38,284 nucleotides of DNA from NCBI GenBank assembly GCA_050260215.1, contig JBLNBU010000059.1, forward strand, positions 1 through 38,284, written 5' to 3'. The stretch's first letter is position 1, and every line of letters starts with the position of its first letter. Below are positions 33,554 to 38,284 of this stretch, one piece after another. The position numbers and the translations under genes are program-made. The notes under the pieces are model-generated. The model worked only from the letters and a program-made list of their open reading frames with translations, was not told the DNA's origin and ran no database searches. Origin of the DNA: JBLNBU01 sp050260215. GTDB taxonomy: Bacteria > Pseudomonadota > Alphaproteobacteria > Rhodospirillales > Magnetospirillaceae.

Positions 33554-34597
33554 ATGGCCCGCATCCGCGTCCTCATCGTCGACGACTCTGCGCTCATGCG
33601 CCAGATGCTGACGTCGATCCTGTCCTCGGACCCCGCCATCGACGTGGTGGGCAGCGCCCCCGACCCGCTGGTGGCGCGCGAGAAGATCAAGGCCCTGAAC
33701 CCCGACGTGATGACGCTCGACGTCGAGATGCCGCGCATGGACGGCCTGGCCTTCCTGGAAAAGGTGATGACGCTGCGCCCCATGCCGGTGGTCATGGTAT
33801 CGTCGCTGACCGAACGCGGCGCCGAAGTGACCATGAAGGCCCTGGAGTTGGGCGCCGTCGACGTGTTCTGCAAGCCGGCCGATTCCGCCTCGGGCGGGCT
33901 GGCCGCCCAGGGCAAGGACCTGATCGACAAGGTCAAGGCCGCCGCCGGCGCCCGCGTGCGCGCGCTGGGCGACCACGCGCGGCCGGCCACGCCCAAGCTG
34001 GCGGTGACCCAGATCTACAAGTCCACCGACCGGCTGGTGGCCATCGGCTCGTCCACCGGCGGGGTCGAGGCGCTGCGCGACGTCATCCTGGCCCTGCCCG
34101 CCGACGCGCCGCCCATCGTGGTGACCCAGCACATCCCGCCGCGGTTCTCGACCAGCTTCGCCCAGCGCCTGGACGGCCTGGCCTCGGTGCGCGTCAAGGA
34201 GGCCAGCGACGGCGAGCGCATCGTCGCCGGCCACGTCTTCATCGCGCCGGGCGACCGCCACCTGGCGATCCGCCGTTCCGGCGCCCAGCTGGTCGCCCAC
34301 ACCTTCGACGGCCCCTTGTGCAGCGGCCACAAGCCCAGCGTCGACGTGCTGTTCCGCAGCGTCGCCGAGGCCTGCGGCTCCAATGCGGTGGGGGTCATCC
34401 TAACCGGCATGGGCCGCGACGGCGCCGAGGGCCTGCTGGAGATGCGCAACGCCGGCGCGAACACATTGGGCGAAGACGAAAGCAGCTGCGTAGTTTACGG
34501 TATGCCGAAGGCCGCATTTGAACTGGGGGCGGTCGAACGCGAATTGCCGCTGTCGCGCATCGCCGAGGAGATCTTACGGCTCTGCCGAGCCGGATGA
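33554..34597 (+). CDS. cheB: CheB, receptor methylesterase with receiver domain
   Basis: CheB removes receptor methyl groups when phosphorylated by CheA. The 347-residue product has an N-terminal receiver (D10/D11, phosphorylation site D56), a linker (about 125-160) and the methylesterase domain. The catalytic Ser is in IGSSTGG, the His in TQHIPP and the Asp in ILTGMGRDGA. All key residues are intact. It is followed 13 bases later by the CheZ/CheT-like gene. Confidence 0.97.
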   Translation: MARIRVLIVDDSALMRQMLTSILSSDPAIDVVGSAPDPLVAREKIKALNPDVMTLDVEMPRMDGLAFLEKVMTLRPMPVVMVSSLTERGAEVTMKALELGAVDVFCKPADSASGGLAAQGKDLIDKVKAAAGARVRALGDHARPATPKLAVTQIYKSTDRLVAIGSSTGGVEALRDVILALPADAPPIVVTQHIPPRFSTSFAQRLDGLASVRVKEASDGERIVAGHVFIAPGDRHLAIRRSGAQLVAHTFDGPLCSGHKPSVDVLFRSVAEACGSNAVGVILTGMGRDGAEGLLEMRNAGANTLGEDESSCVVYGMPKAAFELGAVERELPLSRIAEEILRLCRAG

Positions 34598-34610
34598 CGG
34601 GGACCGATCC

Positions 34611-35108
34611 ATGAGCCAATCCGATACCCAACGCATGCTCGACCTGCTGGCACGCTGGCAGGCGTTCTCGCAGCTCCAGCAGCGAGCCTTCGCCTTCCTC
34701 GCCGCCGAGGCCATCGCCACCGGCCAGGAATTCGAGACCTCGACCAACGGCGCCACCGCGGTGCTGACCAGCATCGGCGATTCCGCCGGGGAGGACCCGC
34801 GGGTGCTGCAGGCCGAGACCTGGAAGGTGGTGCACAAGCTGCAGGCGGCCGACCGCTCGCGCCAGGGCCTGGAACAGGTGGCCTCGGTGCTGTCGACCCT
34901 GACCCGCCAGCACGCCGAGCTGGCCGCCGACACCACCGCGCTGGGCCTGTCCCTGCCCAACATCGACCCCTTCACCGACGTCGCCGTCACCGCCCTGTCC
35001 GAATGCGTCAGCCTGGCCGATTGGCGCCGCCGCCTGGTCGACGCCCTGCACGGCCGCGAACCCGAACACCGCGACGACAGCACCGACGGCGACGACGAGC
35101 TGTTCTGA
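34611..35108 (+). CDS. Candidate CheZ/CheT-like CheY-phosphatase, last gene of the che operon
   Basis: The 165-residue acidic, mostly helical protein has no recognised domain by eye. Two features recall CheZ: a DxxxQ motif (D81-R-S-R-Q85 in LQAADRSRQGLEQV), as in the active site of CheZ (Asp143/Gln147 in E. coli), and an acidic C-terminus ending DDELF (161-165), comparable with the CheY-binding tail of CheZ. A coiled, amphipathic helix spans about 60-105. Rhizobia have a small cheT gene at the same operon end, also proposed to act on CheY-P. The ATG at 34611 lies 13 bases after cheB. Function is an inference. Confidence 0.7.
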   Translation: MSQSDTQRMLDLLARWQAFSQLQQRAFAFLAAEAIATGQEFETSTNGATAVLTSIGDSAGEDPRVLQAETWKVVHKLQAADRSRQGLEQVASVLSTLTRQHAELAADTTALGLSLPNIDPFTDVAVTALSECVSLADWRRRLVDALHGREPEHRDDSTDGDDELF

Positions 35109-35118
35109 GCCAAGGCCT

Positions 35119-35151
35119 CCCTCGCCCAGCGGGAGAAGGCCGGGGTGAGGG
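35119..35151. repeat. Palindromic repeat between the che operon and mipZ
   Basis: CCCTCGCCC (35119-35127) pairs with GGGTGAGGG (35143-35151) with one G-U pair. The sequence resembles the common proteobacterial repeat beginning with CCCTCnCCC and ending in GGGTGAGGG. It fills the gap between two convergent stops and may help end both transcripts. Confidence 0.6.
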
Positions 35152-35164
35152 GATAACGCCCCCC

Positions 35165-35995
35165 TTACACCCTTTCCAGCCGCTCGTTGACCCGGGGCAG
35201 CCACAGGTTGGCCAGCAGGGACAGGACTTCCTCGCGGGCGGCCTGGTGGGACTTGGTCATTTCCATGCCGATGCCGGCCTGGGCCAGGTCCAGCACGGTC
35301 AGGCCCCACAGGAACAAATAGCGATAGATCACCCGCTCGCCGAAGCCCTCGGCCAGGCGGAAACCCAGGACACGCTGCAGGCGGGGCAGCAGGTCGGCCA
35401 TCTTCAGCTTGTTGCGGTCCGACAGCGCCGACAGGCGCGAGCGGGTCACCACCCAGTCGATGCCCGAGCGATGCCGGCGGCGGCGTTCGCGGCGCAGGTC
35501 CCACACCAGGTCGGCATAGACGCCGGCGCGCTTCAGGTCCCAGGTGATGGGGTCGAGCTGCCCCAGCAGGTCGAGGTCGAGCAGGCTGTCGTTGATGGGG
35601 GTGATCAGGGTGTCGGCATGGGTGTGGGCGTGCCGCGCCAGGGCCACGTCCGAGCCGGGGCAGTCGACGACGATGAAGTCGCAGGTCTCGTCCAGCTCGG
35701 CCAAGGCGCCGTCCAGCATGGCGGTCTCGGCGGCCAGGGCCTCGGATTTGAGGTCGTGGTCGGAGGGCCGCACGATGCCGACCTTGGGCATGGGCACCGC
35801 CACCCCGGTGCGTTCGACCCAGCCCAGCCGGTTGGCGAGATAGCGGCCCAGCGACTGCTGGCGGTGGTCAAGGTCGATGCAGCCGACGCGGAAGCCCATG
35901 CGCAGCAGCCCCACCGCCAGGTGCATGGCTACCGTGGTCTTGCCCGATCCGCCCTTCTCGTTGCCGATCACCACCACGTGGCTGCGCCCGGCCAT
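35165..35995 (-). CDS. mipZ: MipZ, ParA-like ATPase that positions the division site
   Basis: In Caulobacter, MipZ forms gradients from the poles and blocks FtsZ assembly away from midcell. The 276-residue product has the deviant Walker A motif EKGGSGKTT near the N-terminus (HVVVIGNEKGGSGKTT). Also present are the MipZ-type RVGCIDLDHRQQSLGRYLANR segment, IVVDCPGSD and the DPITWDLKRAGVYADLVWDLR region. The ATG at 35995 has GGGGGG just upstream; an in-frame extension to 36049 is unlike the family. It supports an alphaproteobacterial host. Confidence 0.94.
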   Translation of the reverse strand: MAGRSHVVVIGNEKGGSGKTTVAMHLAVGLLRMGFRVGCIDLDHRQQSLGRYLANRLGWVERTGVAVPMPKVGIVRPSDHDLKSEALAAETAMLDGALAELDETCDFIVVDCPGSDVALARHAHTHADTLITPINDSLLDLDLLGQLDPITWDLKRAGVYADLVWDLRRERRRRHRSGIDWVVTRSRLSALSDRNKLKMADLLPRLQRVLGFRLAEGFGERVIYRYLFLWGLTVLDLAQAGIGMEMTKSHQAAREEVLSLLANLWLPRVNERLERV

Positions 35996-36019
35996 GTCCC
36001 CCCCGCTGGTCCTCGTCAC

Positions 36020-36041
36020 CCCGGGGCTCGCCCGCCCCGGG
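36020..36041. repeat. Palindrome between mipZ and the histidine kinase gene
   Basis: An 8-bp perfect stem (CCCGGGGC / GCCCCGGG) with a 6-base loop, preceded by CGTCA, resembles the first half of the element at 17394. It lies 25 bases upstream of the mipZ start, so it would be near its promoter or leader. Confidence 0.55.
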
Positions 36042-36099
36042 AAACGCATGCTACACTAACGCCGTCCGGAGGTCCCCTGCCATCGCCACGCCACCGTCC

Positions 36100-38284
36100 A
36101 TGATCGATCCGCCGCCTGCCTCCGCGCTCGTCGACGTGCTGGGCGACCTGTCGTGCGTCGCCTTCCGGCGCGTCATGGCGCCCGACGGGACCGTGCACTA
36201 TCCGTGGATGTCGCCCAACGCCGCCCAGGTGTTCGGCGTCGCGCCCGAATCGTTGACGGTGGGCGCCCGCGGGGCGCTCAACATCGTCCACTGGGCCGAC
36301 CGCGAGACCCAGGTCGCCGCCATCCGCCAGTCCGCGCACGGCTCGGAGCCGGCCGCCGAATCGTTCCGCACCATCACCGCCCAAGGCGAGACCCGCTGGT
36401 TCCGGGGCTCGTCGCGCCCGAGGAAGCTCGACGACGGATCCATCCAGTGGGATGGCGTCTGGCACGACATCAGCCCGTGGGTCCGCGTCCAGTACGAACA
36501 CCAGACCCTGCTGGACCATGCCGACGACTGCATCGTCACCGTCGGCGAACACGGCATCGAATGGGCCAACGCCGCCACCGAACGCATGTTCGGCTGGCAA
36601 CTGGCCGACATGCGCGGCCGCTGCCTGGGCGAGCTGCTGGGCCTGTCCTGCCCGCGCGGCAACACCGAACCCTGCGGCATCGACGAACTGGTGCAGTGCT
36701 TTCCCCGCGGCAGTCAGGAGATCCTGGCCACGCGCAGCGACGACACCCACTTCCCCTTCGAGATGACCGTCAGCGAGGTCCGCCGCGACGGGCGGCTGTC
36801 GCTGATCGTCATCGGCCGCGACGTGACGCGGCGCAAGGTTACCGAGATGATGCTGGAAGAAAGCGAGCGCCGCCTGCGCTCGATTGCCACCAACCTGCCC
36901 GGCGTGGTCTTCCAGCGGGCCATGGACGAGGACGGCGGCTACTCGTTTCCCTACGTCAGCGAGGGCATCCGCGAGATCCTGGGCGACGACGCCGTCAACT
37001 TCATGCTCGACCGCTCGCTGCTGGCCGATGCCATGCTGGCCGAGGACCGCGCACGGCTGTCCGAGGCGCTGGCCCGCTCGGCCCAGACGCTGGAGCCGGT
37101 GCGCGAGGACACCCGCGTGCGGGGCGCCGACGGCCGCATCCACTGGCTGCGCGGCCAGTCCCGGCCCCGGCGGCGCGACGAGACCGTGGTGTGGGACGGC
37201 GTCCTGCTCGACGTCACCGAGGAGGTCGAGGAGCGCGCCCGCAGCGAGGAAGCCCTTCGCGAAAGCGAGGAACGCCTGCGCCTGGCCTTCTCGGCGGCGT
37301 CGTTCGGCATCGCGGTGATCGCGCTGGACGGCTCCATCCAGTACTACAACCCGGCACTGCAGGCCATGTGCGGGCGCGGCGACGACGAACTGTGGGGGGC
37401 CAGCTTCTTCACCTTCGTCGAACGCCGCCACTTCTCGGCGGTCGAGCAGCCGCCGCCGCCCGGCGCCTCGTTCCACATGGACTACGAGCCCCACCTGCCC
37501 GATGCCGACGGCCGCCATTGGCGCATCACCGCCACCCAGTTCTCGGCCTCGGCCGATGCGCGCGAGCCGTGGCTGCTGCTGTTCATCGAGGACATCACCG
37601 AGATCGCGCGCGCCGCCCACGACCGCCGCCAGATGGAACTGGCGCTGCAGGAGGGCCAGAAGCTGGAGGCGCTGGGCCGGCTGGCCGGCGGCGTCGCCCA
37701 CGAGCTCAACAACATGCTGGGCCCCATCCTGATGGGCGCCGAGATGATCGGCCGCCACGCCCATCTGGACGAGCGCAACCTGCAGCGAGTCCAGCGCATC
37801 ATCGACGCCGCCAAGACCGGCCGCGACATCGTCCGCAACGTGCTGGCCTATTGCCGCAAGGAACAGCACGTGCTGGACAGCGTCGACCTGGTGCCGGTAT
37901 TCCGGCAATTCGTGCTGCTCGCCACCTCGGTGCTGCCGCCCTCGGTCAAGGTCGAAAGCCTGGTCGAGGCCGAGCACGCGGTGGTCCGCGCCGACAGCGG
38001 CCTGATCAACCAAATCCTGCTGAACCTGGCCAACAACGCCCGCGACGCCATGGGCGGCCACGGCACCCTGACCCTGTCTCTGCGCATCATGGCGCCAGGC
38101 GCCCTTTCGCCGCAGCGCCAGCGCAAGCCCGGACGGCCGCTGGCCCCCGAGGCGGCGGCCCACAACCCGCTGGGCCATCTCGACGACACCCTGGCCCATG
38201 TCGAGATCAGCTGTGCCGACACCGGCAGCGGCATGGCCCCGGGCACGGTTGCCAAGATCTTCGACCCGTTCTTCACCACCAAGC
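36100..38284 (+). CDS. Multi-PAS sensor histidine kinase (3' truncated by window)
   Basis: The frame is open from the ATG at 36100 to the window end (728 complete codons). No membrane segment or signal peptide is seen. About four PAS-type units occupy residues 1-500: two with the W-x-R-G PAC pattern (TRWFRGSSRPRK and IHWLRGQSRPRRR), one with GIEWANAATERMFGW, and one with FGIAVIALDGSIQYYNPALQAMCG. The kinase core follows: phospho-acceptor His534 in LAGGVAHELNN, N-box NLANNARDAM, G1 DTGSGM and the start of IFDPFFTTK. It is probably a hybrid or two-component kinase; its partner is outside the window. The GGAGG site at 36068-36072 is far from the ATG but well spaced from an ATC at 36082. Confidence 0.93.
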   Translation, partial: MIDPPPASALVDVLGDLSCVAFRRVMAPDGTVHYPWMSPNAAQVFGVAPESLTVGARGALNIVHWADRETQVAAIRQSAHGSEPAAESFRTITAQGETRWFRGSSRPRKLDDGSIQWDGVWHDISPWVRVQYEHQTLLDHADDCIVTVGEHGIEWANAATERMFGWQLADMRGRCLGELLGLSCPRGNTEPCGIDELVQCFPRGSQEILATRSDDTHFPFEMTVSEVRRDGRLSLIVIGRDVTRRKVTEMMLEESERRLRSIATNLPGVVFQRAMDEDGGYSFPYVSEGIREILGDDAVNFMLDRSLLADAMLAEDRARLSEALARSAQTLEPVREDTRVRGADGRIHWLRGQSRPRRRDETVVWDGVLLDVTEEVEERARSEEALRESEERLRLAFSAASFGIAVIALDGSIQYYNPALQAMCGRGDDELWGASFFTFVERRHFSAVEQPPPPGASFHMDYEPHLPDADGRHWRITATQFSASADAREPWLLLFIEDITEIARAAHDRRQMELALQEGQKLEALGRLAGGVAHELNNMLGPILMGAEMIGRHAHLDERNLQRVQRIIDAAKTGRDIVRNVLAYCRKEQHVLDSVDLVPVFRQFVLLATSVLPPSVKVESLVEAEHAVVRADSGLINQILLNLANNARDAMGGHGTLTLSLRIMAPGALSPQRQRKPGRPLAPEAAAHNPLGHLDDTLAHVEISCADTGSGMAPGTVAKIFDPFFTTK

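Noticed and set aside
36016..38199. Minus-strand open frame opposite the histidine kinase
   Set aside because: It is a shadow. The plus frame has PAS repeats and the H, N, G1 and F boxes in order.
1..38284. CRISPR arrays, tRNA or rRNA genes, insertion sequences, prophage genes
   Set aside because: No regularly spaced repeats, cloverleaf-type sequence, transposase or phage motifs were seen.

Overview
The window is GC-rich chromosomal DNA, densely coded with short intergenic gaps. Gene content points to an alphaproteobacterium, most likely a Rhodospirillaceae/Magnetospirillum-type organism. The reasons are a MipZ division ATPase, an E. coli-like periplasmic nitrate reductase operon (napDAGHBC), an alphaproteobacterial chemotaxis operon that starts with a STAS gene, a photoactive-yellow-protein relative, and several alphaproteobacterial palindromic repeats. 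The genus is an inference. I see no rRNA, tRNA, CRISPR, insertion sequence or phage gene, and no gene-free stretch longer than 300 bases.

Layout. (1) 1-2842: the 3' end of an exported or outer-membrane-type protein meets, with no gap, an orphan chemoreceptor on the minus strand. (2) 2962-8818: a minus-strand nap operon in the order D-A-G-H-B-C, closed by a strong intrinsic terminator, with a possible FNR-type site upstream. (3) 8939-11917: a PAS/degenerate-GGDEF/EAL protein, NudC and a small unknown gene. (4) 11988-17388: a surface-sugar locus with two divergent arms. The minus arm has a sugar-nucleotidyltransferase and a C-methyltransferase. The plus arm has UDP-glucose dehydrogenase, a UDP-glucuronate-decarboxylase-like SDR and a PIG-L deacetylase. 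(5) 17394-20542: a palindromic repeat, class I fructose-1,6-bisphosphatase, a HybE-type chaperone, a SUMF1-fold protein and a DUF892 ferritin-like protein. (6) 20550-25142: a tungstate ABC transporter (tupBCA) with a divergent HTH/binding-protein-like regulator, then rimO. (7) 25199-35108: a Cys-less PYP-like PAS protein, divergent from a chemotaxis operon of STAS, cheY, cheA, cheW, mcp, cheR, cheD, cheB and a CheZ/CheT-like gene. (8) 35165-38284: mipZ, divergent from a multi-PAS histidine kinase that runs off the window.

The chemotaxis block is the most interesting part. It appears to encode a complete pathway: a receptor with a C-terminal zinc-binding CZB domain and an xWxxF-type tail (DWAEF) that could tether CheR/CheB; the CheA-CheW-CheY core; the adaptation enzymes CheR, CheB and CheD; and two accessory proteins. 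One is a STAS protein in the position where rhizobia carry CheS. The other is a small last gene with a DxxxQ motif and an acidic DDELF end, a candidate CheY-P phosphatase. Upstream lies a PYP homologue that aligns without gaps to PYP through residue 69 but has Trp instead of the chromophore-binding Cys69. The lone receptor at 617-2842 has a signalling domain nearly identical in DNA to that of the operon receptor, so the two form a long inverted repeat about 29 kb apart.
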